Source: CAYUQT01 sp964596165
Lineage (GTDB): Bacteria; Planctomycetota; Phycisphaerae; UBA1845; JAFGLZ01
Direction of reading: 5' to 3'
DNA length: 56,661 bases
Assembly: GCA_964596165.1 (NCBI GenBank)
Contig: CAZQTW010000042.1
Coordinates: 1-56,661, forward strand
Position 1 is the first letter of the stretch; each line of letters begins with the position of its first letter. Made by a program: the position numbers and the translations under genes. The notes beneath the pieces are model-generated. The model was given only the letters and a program-made list of their open reading frames with translations, had not been told where the DNA came from and searched no databases. Positions 41,212 to 49,659 of this stretch are shown here, in pieces.

Positions 41212-43305
41212 ATGACGAGCAATGCGAGCATGTGGGTAGTTCCCTGTGTGACGTTGGGCTTAACTGCTTGCGCAGCGGCTTCACCCGGCGCCGCTTTCCG
41301 GCCACCGGCCGTCCCGCTAGTGGCCTGCGATCCCTACTTCAGCATCTGGTCGTTCAGCGATCGGCTCACGGATCAATGGCCGAAGCACTGGACGGGCGCG
41401 GTTCACGCCCTCACCGGTGTCGCTCGCATCGACGGCAAGGCTTATCGCCTGATGGGATTGCAGCCGGATGCCGCTCCGCCGATGTCACAAGTCGGTTTAC
41501 AGGTCCTTCCGACGCGAACTCTCTACGACTTCGAAGCCGGGGGCATCCACATCACACTGACGTTTATGACGGCCGCGTTCGGACACGACATTGAGCTGCT
41601 TGCACGGCCCGTGACATATTTGACGTGGGACGTCCGCTCCATTGACGGCAAGGAACACGAGGTCGGCCTCTACTACGACAATTCGGCCGAGTTGGTCGTC
41701 AACCGGATCACTGAGGAAGTCGTCTGGGGCCGTCCGACGATCGATGGCCTGAGCGTGCTCCGGATAGGAACCCAGGAGCAGCCCATCCTGGCCAAGAAGG
41801 GCGACGACCTACGGATTGATTGGGGGTACCTCTACGTTGCCGCCCCTAAGGACGACAGGGCTCGTTCCGTGGTAGCCAGTCATGGGGTGAGGGACATGTT
41901 TGCCAAGAATGGGGCGCTGCCGTCCGATGACGACAAGCGGATGCCGCGGCGCGCGGATGACAACTGGCCGGTCTTGGCCTTCACGTTCGACCTGGGCAAG
42001 GTAAGCAGCGCCGCCGTTTCACGCCACCTGATACTCGCTTACGACGACCTCTACTCGATTGAGCTGATGGGGCAGCGGCTGCGCCCCTACTGGCGCCGCA
42101 ACGGGGCCGAGGCGGCCGACCTGATCAAAGCCGCCGAGAAGGACTATCCCGCGCTGATCCGGCGATGCCAGGCCTACGACGATGAACTGATGGCCGACCT
42201 CACGAAGGCGGGCGGCGCCAAGTACGCGCAGATCGCCGCGCTGGCCTTCCGACAGGCGATGGCCGCCAACAAGATCGCCGCCGGCCCCGACGGCAAGCCG
42301 TTGCGATTTCCCAAGGAAAACTTCAGCAACGGTTGCATCTCGACGGTCGACGTGATCTATCCCGAGGGACCGTTGAATCTGCTGATGAACACCGAACTCC
42401 TAAGGGCCCAGTTGACGCCCGTGCTGGACTACGCGATGTCCGACCGGTGGAAATTCCCGTTCGCACCGCACGACCTCGGCACCTACCCCTTGGCCAATGG
42501 CCAGGTCTACGGAGGAGGCGAGAAGACGGAGAAGAACCAGATGCCCGTCGAGGAGTCCGGCAACATATTGCTCCTGCTGGCCGCGATGGCCAAAATCGAC
42601 GGTACGGCCGATTACGCGGTCAAGTATCTGCCGGTATTGACCAGGTGGGCCGAATACCTCAAGCAAGCCGGACTCGACCCCGCGAATCAGCTCTGTACCG
42701 ATGACTTCGCAGGGCACCTGGCTCACAACGTCAACCTGTCGGCCAAGGCGATCCTGGCGATCGGCGCCTACGCCATGATCTGCGATAGGATCGGCAAGAA
42801 GGACGAAGCAGGGGCCTATCGAAAGACCGCCCAGGAATTCGCCGCAAAATGGTTGCAGATGGCCGACGACTGCGACCACTATCGCCTGACGTTCGACAAG
42901 CCCGGCACGTGGAGCCAGAAGTACAATCTCGTCTGGGACAAGCTGCTCGGCCTGAACCTGTTTCCACCGGAGGTCGCCCGGAAGGAAGTCGCTTACTACA
43001 AGAAGGTGCTGAAGAGGTACGGCCTGCCGCTCGACAGCCGAAAGGATTACACGAAGCTTGATTGGCTCGTCTGGTCGGCCACGCTGGCCGAAACACAGGA
43101 AGACTTTGAGGCGATCATCGCGCCGGCCTACGCGTGGGTCAACGAGACGCCGAACCGGGTCCCGCTGACCGATTGGTATGTCACGACCACCGGCAAGCGC
43201 CAAGGTTTCCAGGCCCGATCGGTGGTCGGCGGTGTCTTCATCAAGATGTTGGCCGACCCGGCGATGTGGAAGAAGTGGGCCGACAAGCCGAAGTCCGTGA
43301 ACTGA
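41212..43305 (+). CDS. exported glutaminase A (GtaA)-like protein with DUF4964/DUF5127/DUF4965/DUF1793-type domains
   Basis: A protein of 697 residues. The ATG at 41212 has GGAGG 8 nt upstream. The signal VVPCVTLGLTACAAAS contains LTAC, a plausible lipobox, so it may be a lipoprotein. The N-terminus has RPPAVPLVACDPYFSIWSFSD, typical of this family, then a beta domain and a long (alpha/alpha) barrel (FSNGCISTVDVIYPEGPLNL, FPFAPHDLGTYPLANGQVYG, MPVEESGNILLLLAAMAK, YNLVWDKLLGLNLFPPEV). Named after fungal glutaminase A, many bacterial members are probably glycosidases. The ending TGKRQGFQARSVVGGVFIKM is conserved in the family. Confidence 0.85.
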   Translation: MTSNASMWVVPCVTLGLTACAAASPGAAFRPPAVPLVACDPYFSIWSFSDRLTDQWPKHWTGAVHALTGVARIDGKAYRLMGLQPDAAPPMSQVGLQVLPTRTLYDFEAGGIHITLTFMTAAFGHDIELLARPVTYLTWDVRSIDGKEHEVGLYYDNSAELVVNRITEEVVWGRPTIDGLSVLRIGTQEQPILAKKGDDLRIDWGYLYVAAPKDDRARSVVASHGVRDMFAKNGALPSDDDKRMPRRADDNWPVLAFTFDLGKVSSAAVSRHLILAYDDLYSIELMGQRLRPYWRRNGAEAADLIKAAEKDYPALIRRCQAYDDELMADLTKAGGAKYAQIAALAFRQAMAANKIAAGPDGKPLRFPKENFSNGCISTVDVIYPEGPLNLLMNTELLRAQLTPVLDYAMSDRWKFPFAPHDLGTYPLANGQVYGGGEKTEKNQMPVEESGNILLLLAAMAKIDGTADYAVKYLPVLTRWAEYLKQAGLDPANQLCTDDFAGHLAHNVNLSAKAILAIGAYAMICDRIGKKDEAGAYRKTAQEFAAKWLQMADDCDHYRLTFDKPGTWSQKYNLVWDKLLGLNLFPPEVARKEVAYYKKVLKRYGLPLDSRKDYTKLDWLVWSATLAETQEDFEAIIAPAYAWVNETPNRVPLTDWYVTTTGKRQGFQARSVVGGVFIKMLADPAMWKKWADKPKSVN

Positions 43306-43418
43306 GCGAATATGCAAACGATGTTGCTTCAGTGCTCCGATACGGAATGCCGCCCTCCCCTTCGCACCCCGTATGACCGGCGACCCAACGCCCGGTTCAT
43401 TGATCGCGCTAACAAATG

Positions 43419-43451
43419 CGGCGTCGCCCATCCTTGGAATGGGCGACGCCG
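43419..43451 (+). terminator. strong hairpin terminator-like element after the GtaA-like gene
   Basis: A perfect 13-bp stem, CGGCGTCGCCCAT (43419-43431) with ATGGGCGACGCCG (43439-43451), a 7-base loop and TTT after it. It lies about 110 bases after the stop and could serve both convergent genes. Confidence 0.65.
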
Positions 43452-43499
43452 TTTCGTACGCACAACGCGATTGAGCCGTCGTTCGACGGTAATCGCTTG

Positions 43500-44090
43500 T
43501 TACCCACGCTCCCGTGAGGTTACGCTCTCTAGACGAGTCTCTCGTTCGGCCTCCGAGAGCTTGTCCCACAGATCCGGCGAAGCAGCGACACAGAAGCCGA
43601 GTCGCTGACCCCTGAATTCTCGGGTTAGAGAAGCCGACACGTTCCTGGGATCTATGCGATTCCCGGTGATCGGACAGTACTCATTCGACACGGACTTCAC
43701 GCCGACCGATGTGCCACTTCGCGCATCACTGGCGATCAACTCTTGGGCCTTCGCTAGCTGCGCGAGAGCCCCCTCAGGATTCCCCGCTCTCAGCAATTTG
43801 ATCGCCTCGTTCAGAATGGGTACCGCCTGCGCGGATCTGCTCGGGCATCGCCTCGACAATTCACATCCGGAAGACGCCTTGACCGATGGGCCGGCACATG
43901 GCTTCGACGCTTCACGGCACGAAGACGTCGAGCCCAAGGGGCATGGGCACTGACTTCCTGTCGGACAGACGCAAGACGCATTGACAGGGCGGCATCCGTC
44001 GCCACCGCTGACCTGGCGTGTGCCCCAAGCCGCAAGGACTCCCGCCGCTACCACAACTCCACCTATTGTCAGCAACCGTGCGGTTTTCAT
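43500..44090 (-). CDS. exported Cys-rich protein with a C-terminal YHS-like domain
   Basis: A protein of 196 residues with GGAG 6 nt before the ATG. The N-terminal signal/anchor is LLTIGGVVVAAGVLAAWG. A Cys-rich segment follows (residues 32-82: CRPVNASCVCPTGSQCPCP, SSCREASKPC, SGCELSRRCP), then a helix with a TPR-like look (ILNEAIKLLRAGNPEGALAQ). The C-terminus YCPITGNRIDPRNVSASLTR with RGQRLGFC and LWDKLSEAERE resembles YHS domains, in which CP..G..ID and a later Cys contribute to metal binding. The second half of the usual FCC is changed to FCVA. A periplasmic metal-binding or redox role is possible. Confidence 0.65.
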   Translation of the reverse strand: MKTARLLTIGGVVVAAGVLAAWGTRQVSGGDGCRPVNASCVCPTGSQCPCPLGSTSSCREASKPCAGPSVKASSGCELSRRCPSRSAQAVPILNEAIKLLRAGNPEGALAQLAKAQELIASDARSGTSVGVKSVSNEYCPITGNRIDPRNVSASLTREFRGQRLGFCVAASPDLWDKLSEAERETRLESVTSRERG

Positions 44091-44445
44091 GGCATTCTCC
44101 TTCCCGAAGTTAAAAGTCTATCATTTTGATGGACATTGGTATCTCAATCTTCCGGTCAGGTTGTGCGAATCCATTTCCACCTACTCAAGCGGATCTGCTC
44201 GGCAGACGCTCGCCCGCGAGTCTCGCTTGCAGACCTCGAAGTGTAAGTACTTGCAGGAAAATCGGATAGACATCTGAATTGCTGTGCCACCGGCCAGAAA
44301 AGGGCGCATTCCTCCGCGCAGTTCGAGCCATACCCTGTCTCGGCCGGCCCGGTTCCGCTACGTACGCCAACAAGGAAATCGCACGCAGATGTGCGAAGGT
44401 CGCAAGGCAAACGACCGGATGCCCAGACGGCGAAACGCCGAGACA
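44091..44445. other. intergenic region upstream of the Cys-rich gene
   Basis: A stretch of 355 bases between two minus-strand genes. Open frames across it have no recognisable content. It must hold the promoter of the Cys-rich gene, but no clear hexamer pair stands out. Confidence 0.35.
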
Positions 44446-45576
44446 CTATCGGAGCGCGCTCAGATCAAATCGAGCGAGGACAATGGTCTCATACGGACTC
44501 TCACTGCCCGCCTCGAAGAGACAGGCCGCCTGTTCGTCGCCGAGCATTGTCAGATCGGAATACGCGCTCGGACCGGCGTGAAGAACGAGGCGTGCCGGCC
44601 ATGTGCTTCCTTCGTCGTGGCTTGCGCGAACCGTCATGTTCCGACGGGCCTTCTTGTCCGCCGGGTTGGAGAAGAGGATGACCGATCGCTTGCCGTTCGG
44701 ATCCCAACCGTGCCCGCGAATGCTCGCCTGGCAGATGGGCTCGGGCAGGGCTTCGTCGAATCGCTGGTCTTTCCAGGTAGCCCCCCCGTCCTGGCTAAAG
44801 GCGATTTGGCGGACGTTGTTGCCGCGGTCGTAGTTTCGCATGTTGAGCATCAGCCGGCCGTTCGATATCTCGACGACCTCGCATTCGTTGACTTGATGGT
44901 GGGGTGAACGGCCTCCCCTCTTCCACGACGCGCCGTGATCGTCGCTGTAGATGATGTGCGAGTAGTAGTGACGGGTACCTGCCTCGATATGGTCGCAGGG
45001 CGCGACGAGGCGTCCGGCATGCCGCCCCTTCTCGATCTGGATGCCGGCTCCCGGACCGGTGGCGTACCAGGTCCAATCCGGCTTCTTAACGTCGGTGGTG
45101 ATTTCGCGTGGGGTCGCCCACGTCAGGCCGTCGTCGATCGACGAGGTGACGAAGACACGCCGCGTGTCCTGGCTCTGTCGGGCGATGATGGCCGGTTCCT
45201 TGTCGTCGCCCCGGTTCCAGGTCGTGAGCAGCCAGACCGTTCCGGTCTCGCGATCGACGATCGGGCAGGGGTTGCCGCACGTGTTCGCCGCATCGTCCCA
45301 GATGACGAATTGCTTGCTCCACGTTCGTCCGCCGTCGGTCGACCGCTTGACGAGCAGGTCAATATCGCCGGAATCGCCCCTGCCGAGTCTGCGCCCCTCA
45401 CAGAACGCCAGAAGCGTTCCCTTGTTCGTCATCACGAGGGCGGGAATCCGGTACGTGTGGAAGCCGTCGGTGCCGCTGGTCCAGACCGTTTGCCGGTCGA
45501 CGTTCTGGGCCAAACCCGACGAGTGGGCGCAAACGACTGATGAACACAATACGGCATGTAGTGTTGTTCGTCTCAT
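44446..45576 (-). CDS. secreted sialidase (exo-alpha-sialidase, GH33-like)
   Basis: A protein of 376 residues with a signal peptide (TTLHAVLCSSVVCAHSSGLA). The six-blade propeller is indicated by the YRIP motif carrying the first catalytic Arg (FHTYRIPALVMTNKGTLLAF) and five Asp boxes: STDGGRTW, SIDDGLTW, SDDHGASW, SQDGGATW and SHDEGSTW. A Glu in NECEVVEISNGRLMLNMRNY and later Arg residues fit the active site; the mid-barrel Asp follows RRLGRGDSGDID. It releases terminal sialic acid from glycans. No dedicated sialate uptake genes are adjacent, but a NanA/DapA-family aldolase is present at 21 kb. GGAG precedes the ATG by 5 nt. Confidence 0.92.
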   Translation of the reverse strand: MRRTTLHAVLCSSVVCAHSSGLAQNVDRQTVWTSGTDGFHTYRIPALVMTNKGTLLAFCEGRRLGRGDSGDIDLLVKRSTDGGRTWSKQFVIWDDAANTCGNPCPIVDRETGTVWLLTTWNRGDDKEPAIIARQSQDTRRVFVTSSIDDGLTWATPREITTDVKKPDWTWYATGPGAGIQIEKGRHAGRLVAPCDHIEAGTRHYYSHIIYSDDHGASWKRGGRSPHHQVNECEVVEISNGRLMLNMRNYDRGNNVRQIAFSQDGGATWKDQRFDEALPEPICQASIRGHGWDPNGKRSVILFSNPADKKARRNMTVRASHDEGSTWPARLVLHAGPSAYSDLTMLGDEQAACLFEAGSESPYETIVLARFDLSALR

Positions 45577-45940
45577 CTTCGCTCCGTTTCTGTTTGCCGA
45601 ATGACCGCTGTAGCGTCCTTAGGGTGATCTCGAAAGGCGGCGATGCGTTTGAGGGTCTTCCACGGCCGTCGTACCGTCCCATGCGAATGGACGCCTGTTC
45701 ATCATGCCATCATGTCGCTGATTCAGTCGGGTCACAAGTCCACCCGGCGCGGGTACAGTCCGCAAGTCTGGAGCGCGGGCGTCTCGGCCGCTCCTGGAAT
45801 CTTCGCGTTTCGCGAAGCCACGGGCCGTCAACCGTGCAGGGTGGGTCGTGACGCAACTCCTTGTTGTTGCGGAACACCGATGGCGCATCTGCGACGTGTG
45901 TGCAGATCCGGACACATCCACCATGTCGTGATTCCGGCCG
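45577..45940. other. intergenic region with a short hairpin
   Basis: A stretch of 364 bases without a gene. A 7-bp stem CTTCGCG/CGCGAAG with a TTT loop lies at 45801-45817, next to a GC-rich run (GCGCGGGCGTCTCGGCCGC near 45774) of a kind that recurs as dispersed elements in planctomycete genomes; that last statement is from general knowledge. Nothing else is seen. Confidence 0.35.
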
Positions 45941-47497
45941 TTAATAGAAGCCGGTGGCCATGCCGGGCAAGAGAGTGAGGATCAGAGTGCCATAGACCGT
46001 CGGAATGACTGTCAGCTTGTCGACAACCCCCAACATTATCAGGATGAGGAACACGAGCCAGCCATATAGGCGGAGCGATGCGAGCAGGCCGGAGAGAAAG
46101 CGAGGGACAACACTTTGTAGGACGCCGAAGCCGTCAAGGGGCGGAATGGGCAGCAGGTTGAGGAAGAGGAGGTTCATGTTGATCAGGATGCCAAACTTCA
46201 GGATCGTAGCGGCCCAGATCCATCCGGTTGAGGCCGCGACACCTCGGAGCTCAACTTCTGCGAACTGCACGAACAAACCCTGGCTGGTTGCGGCCGGGTG
46301 CGTCATTCTGAGAATGCAGCCGAGGATCAAGAGTCCGGTGGTGAATGCAAGGGCAAGGAAGAGGTTGGCACTGACCCCGGCCAGTGTGACAGCGAACAAA
46401 CCACGGCGTGGGCGGCGAAACCTCGTTGGATCGATCGGAACAGGCCTAGCCCAGCCGAAGACGGGTGCGCCTGGTGTGACCGCCAGGATGGCCGGAAGTA
46501 TCAGCGTCCCGAATGGATCGACATGGGCCAACGGGTTCAGCGTTATCCTTCCCTCGTCTGCGGCCGTTGAGTCGCCCGACCACCAGGCGGCGAGCCCATG
46601 GGCACACTCGTGGAGCGTGACCGATATGAAGAGGAGCACAAGCTGGAGACCACCCAAGGCCCAGGATTGCTCAGACGACATCTTCCAGTCGCCCGGTTTC
46701 AACCCCGCGGGGTTCGGTGCACACTTCGCCTTGACTATTAGGAGTACCAGAGAGACCAGGAGAAGGCCAAAGACGCTGGCCCCCGCCGTTGCGATTTGCC
46801 GATCCCAAGGGCGCCGTCTTCGACGCATGAGCAGTACCAGAGAGCATACGGCGAGGATGAGTGCCGGGATCAGGCCCAGAAGAGGCAGAAGGGCGAAAAT
46901 GGCCAGGACCCAGATTCCGATACAGAGTGAAGAGGCGACGGGATCCGCAGGGCGCGGCATTTGAATCTCACCGAGCTGTGCCGGGGACTCGGAAGGGCCG
47001 GGGACCGTCTCCTGAGCGTCCTCGACGGCGGCTTCCGTGCTGGATTCCGATTCACCGATGCCGCACGTTCCGTTGCGGTTAAGAGTATTGCCATTATGCC
47101 CGACGGTTGCGGGTTCTTCTCCGAGCGAGACGAACTGATCTACTGGAGTGCTTTCAACCGGTGGCAGCATAGACTCCAAGCGCGTGCAGATCTCCTGAAA
47201 CTCAGCGTTCTTGGCGTAGTCGCGCCGGATTGCCTGAGTCAACGCACGCGCTTCGTCCAGGCATCCTCTTTCATAGAGATCCTGCAACCTGACCTCGACC
47301 TTCCTTCGGGTCCGACGCATATAGGGCTTGTGAAGCAAGACCATGACGCCGAAGGCCGATACGAGGCCGGCGAAGAAAGTGTGATAATGCCTGACGATAC
47401 CAAAGGCGGCCACGGCAAGGGCCAAGTTCAGAAACAGGAGTCTCGAGACGGGGACCACCGTCTTCTTGGGAGAATCGCTCGAGCTTATCGGAGGCAT
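45941..47497 (-). CDS. M50-family (site-2-protease-like) membrane metalloprotease
   Basis: A protein of 518 residues. Two N-terminal membrane segments are followed by a cytoplasmic helical stretch (LQDLYERGCLDEARALTQAI) and a low-complexity acidic linker. The C-terminal half is the M50 core: zinc motif HECAHG in LLFISVTLHECAHGLAAWW, GWARPVPIDPTRFRRPRRG, and the second motif LNLLPIPPLDGFGVLQ with the third metal ligand Asp. These proteases cut within the membrane, often activating anti-sigma or signalling proteins, but this branch also includes poorly known short types. There is no PDZ domain. The N-terminal extension is specific to planctomycete-like proteins as far as I can judge. Confidence 0.9.
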   Translation of the reverse strand: MPPISSSDSPKKTVVPVSRLLFLNLALAVAAFGIVRHYHTFFAGLVSAFGVMVLLHKPYMRRTRRKVEVRLQDLYERGCLDEARALTQAIRRDYAKNAEFQEICTRLESMLPPVESTPVDQFVSLGEEPATVGHNGNTLNRNGTCGIGESESSTEAAVEDAQETVPGPSESPAQLGEIQMPRPADPVASSLCIGIWVLAIFALLPLLGLIPALILAVCSLVLLMRRRRRPWDRQIATAGASVFGLLLVSLVLLIVKAKCAPNPAGLKPGDWKMSSEQSWALGGLQLVLLFISVTLHECAHGLAAWWSGDSTAADEGRITLNPLAHVDPFGTLILPAILAVTPGAPVFGWARPVPIDPTRFRRPRRGLFAVTLAGVSANLFLALAFTTGLLILGCILRMTHPAATSQGLFVQFAEVELRGVAASTGWIWAATILKFGILINMNLLFLNLLPIPPLDGFGVLQSVVPRFLSGLLASLRLYGWLVFLILIMLGVVDKLTVIPTVYGTLILTLLPGMATGFY

Positions 47498-47725
47498 CCA
47501 CAGTTTCCTGTGTGGTTTCCGAGCCGTGGAACGTCGATGTCCCTAAAGACCTGAGGCACTGCCTGCTGTTCATTATGGATGATATCCTTGATGCGTCAAG
47601 TCCGTGGCGCGGAAGGTTGTGCCCCCTGGTTGTCCGCTTTCTCCGTTCGGAGCGACCGCTTAAGCGAGGTCTTCCAGCGAACAGACCGGCGGCGGGCGGA
47701 TTGCGGGTATGGAAGGCCTTGTCAA

Positions 47726-47796
47726 CTGGGGAACAAGGATTCGAACCTTGACTAACTGATCCAGAGTCAGTTGTGCTGCCGTTACACTATTCCCCA
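47726..47796 (-). tRNA. tRNA-Gln (anticodon CTG)
   Basis: On the minus strand the acceptor stem is TGGGGAA/TTCCCCA with discriminator G. The anticodon stem ACTGA/TCAGT has loop CTCTGGA and anticodon CTG. The T arm is CAAGG-TTCGAAT-CCTTG. The molecule is 71 nt with a short D arm. The 3' CCA is not encoded. Confidence 0.95.
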
Positions 47797-48090
47797 GAAT
47801 CGTTGCCGCATTCAGCGGCGGCCCGCGGTCAGCCTCTGGACGACTGACAACGACATAGGCAAAATGTAGCTGTTTACCCCTCCCGTCGTCAACCCCGAGG
47901 TGCCGGACAGACTCCGATTTCGTCATCGGCATCGTGGTTACTTGCTTGTCAGCATTTGCCGTGCCCCTATAATGCCGGTCAATCCGGCGGTCGTGTTGCC
48001 GTCGGAAGTCCCTTCAGGCAGAGGGCGGGCCGAACGGCATATGCGCAGCGGCCCGCGTTGCGAGCCATCCATTAGCGGGAGGTGAATCTC

Positions 48091-48948
48091 ATGGCCAAGC
48101 TGGGCGTTGACCTGATGCTGTGGACGGGCAGCTTCAATTCAAACACGGACATGAAACTGATCGACAAAGTGGCACGGATGGGTTTTGACGGAGTGGAGCT
48201 TCCGCTCTTCAACCTGACGACGGTTGATGTGAAGGCGACGGCAAGGGCAATCAAGGACGCCGGCCTGGGCTGTACGGCGTGTACCGTCCTGGCGCCCGAG
48301 CAGAGTCTGGTTCATGAAAGCCTGAAGGTCCGGCAAAACGGCATTGATCATCTCAAGCGAGTACTCGAGACGGTGGCCGAGATGAATGGCGACGTCGTCG
48401 GTGGACCCGAGTACTCCCCCGTGGGTCAACTCGTGGGTCGCGGTCGCACGCCGGAAGAATGGAATCGCTGCGTGGACTCGCTTCGCAAGGTGGCTCCCAC
48501 GGCGGAGGCCTGCGGGGTCATGCTCTGCATCGAGCCGATCAACCGTTTCGAAACCTACTTCCTGAATCTGCAGAGCGATGCGGCCAGGTTGTGCAAGCAG
48601 ATCGGAAGCCGAGCCGTCAAGGTGCATTACGACACCTTCCACGCCAATATTGAGGAGACCGATCCGATCGACGCCCTCAAGAGGCTCGGCAGGCGGCTCG
48701 GACACGTGCACACGTGCGAAAACGATCGGGGCGTCCCCGGCACCGGCCACATCGACTGGGATGGAACGTTCAAGGCGCTAAAGGCTCTGAAGTACAAGGG
48801 CTGGCTCACCATCGAGTCGTTCGTCCCGGCAATCAAGGAACTGGCTGCCGCCGCGGCGATCTGGCGGCCGCTTGCCAAGAGCGGCGACGATCTGGCTAAG
48901 AGGGGCTTGGCGTTCCTCAAGAAGAAGGTCAGACAGTACCGGCTGTAG
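48091..48948 (+). CDS. sugar phosphate isomerase/epimerase-type TIM barrel (tagatose 3-epimerase-like)
   Basis: A protein of 285 residues; the ATG at 48091 has GGGAGG 8 nt upstream. The xylose-isomerase-like barrel shows FDGVELPLFNLTTVDVKATA, the metal-ligand Glu in MLCIEPINRFETYFLN, VKVHYDTFHANIEE with Asp and His ligands, HVHTCENDRGVPGTGHIDWD and the second Glu in WLTIESFVPA. This set matches D-tagatose/D-psicose 3-epimerases, which use Mn or Co and epimerise ketoses at C3; relatives act on 3-keto sugars. It stands alone downstream of tRNA-Gln. Confidence 0.9.
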   Translation: MAKLGVDLMLWTGSFNSNTDMKLIDKVARMGFDGVELPLFNLTTVDVKATARAIKDAGLGCTACTVLAPEQSLVHESLKVRQNGIDHLKRVLETVAEMNGDVVGGPEYSPVGQLVGRGRTPEEWNRCVDSLRKVAPTAEACGVMLCIEPINRFETYFLNLQSDAARLCKQIGSRAVKVHYDTFHANIEETDPIDALKRLGRRLGHVHTCENDRGVPGTGHIDWDGTFKALKALKYKGWLTIESFVPAIKELAAAAAIWRPLAKSGDDLAKRGLAFLKKKVRQYRL

Positions 48949-48983
48949 AAGACAAATCCCGGTCTGATCTCCGAGCGTTCGGC

Positions 48984-49628
48984 CTATGAATCTCGGGTCC
49001 CACGTCTCGCCGCAACCAGACGTTCGGCCAGTCGTATGATCCTGGCGGCGGCGGCGTTCTTGGTCGCCCATCGCCAGACTTCCCAACGGCCGTCGGCGGT
49101 CAGCAATTGCATGCAAGCCGTATCGCCGCCGATATTCTCGGGACCATTGAGCAGGATGGCATCCAAGTTCTTGCGACGCAGCTTGTCATAGGCATTTCGG
49201 CGGGCGTTCCTGTCTTCCATGGCGAAGCCGATCAGGATGCGCCCGCCCTTTCGACGTCCGAGGGTGGCCAGAATGTCCTCGGTCGCTTCAAGCCGAATGA
49301 TTTCGGATCGAGCGCGTTTCTTGAGCTTATAGTTCACGCGGTGCGTCGGACGGTAATCGCAGACAGCCGCCGTCATGATCACGACATCACATCGCCTGAA
49401 CGCCTCCTTGCAGGCCTTACTCATCTGGGCCGCCGTGATCACGTCGACGACGCGGACCCCCTTCGGCGCTTTTAGCGAGACCGGACCGCTGATCAACACG
49501 ACGTCGTGTCCGCGCCGCTTGGCGGCTCGGGCCAGAGCGTACCCCATCTTTCCCGAAGAGGGATTCGAAATGAACCGGACGGTATCGAAGAATTCACGTG
49601 TCGGGCCCGCGGTTACCAGGATCCGCAT
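48984..49628 (-). CDS. coaB: stand-alone phosphopantothenate-cysteine ligase (CoaB) domain
   Basis: A protein of 214 residues. ILVTAGPTREFFDTVRFISN and PSSGKMGYALARAAKRRGHD are the CoaB nucleotide-binding start, DVVIMTAAVCDYRP carries the conserved Asn/Asp-type motif region, and FAMEDRNARRNAYDKLRRKN is the conserved K-rich motif. It joins cysteine to 4'-phosphopantothenate in coenzyme A synthesis. In most bacteria CoaB is fused to CoaC (Dfp); here only the CoaB half is present, so CoaC must be elsewhere. Confidence 0.93.
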   Translation of the reverse strand: MRILVTAGPTREFFDTVRFISNPSSGKMGYALARAAKRRGHDVVLISGPVSLKAPKGVRVVDVITAAQMSKACKEAFRRCDVVIMTAAVCDYRPTHRVNYKLKKRARSEIIRLEATEDILATLGRRKGGRILIGFAMEDRNARRNAYDKLRRKNLDAILLNGPENIGGDTACMQLLTADGRWEVWRWATKNAAAARIIRLAERLVAARRGTRDS

Positions 49629-49659
49629 GAAGACACCCCCTGCAAGACTTGCCCGTCAA

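Noticed and set aside
44446..45576. A sialic acid catabolic cluster linking the sialidase with the DapA/NanA-type aldolase
   Set aside because: The genes are 22 kb apart on different strands with no NanE, NanK or sialate transporter between them, and the aldolase carries a shell-targeting tail.
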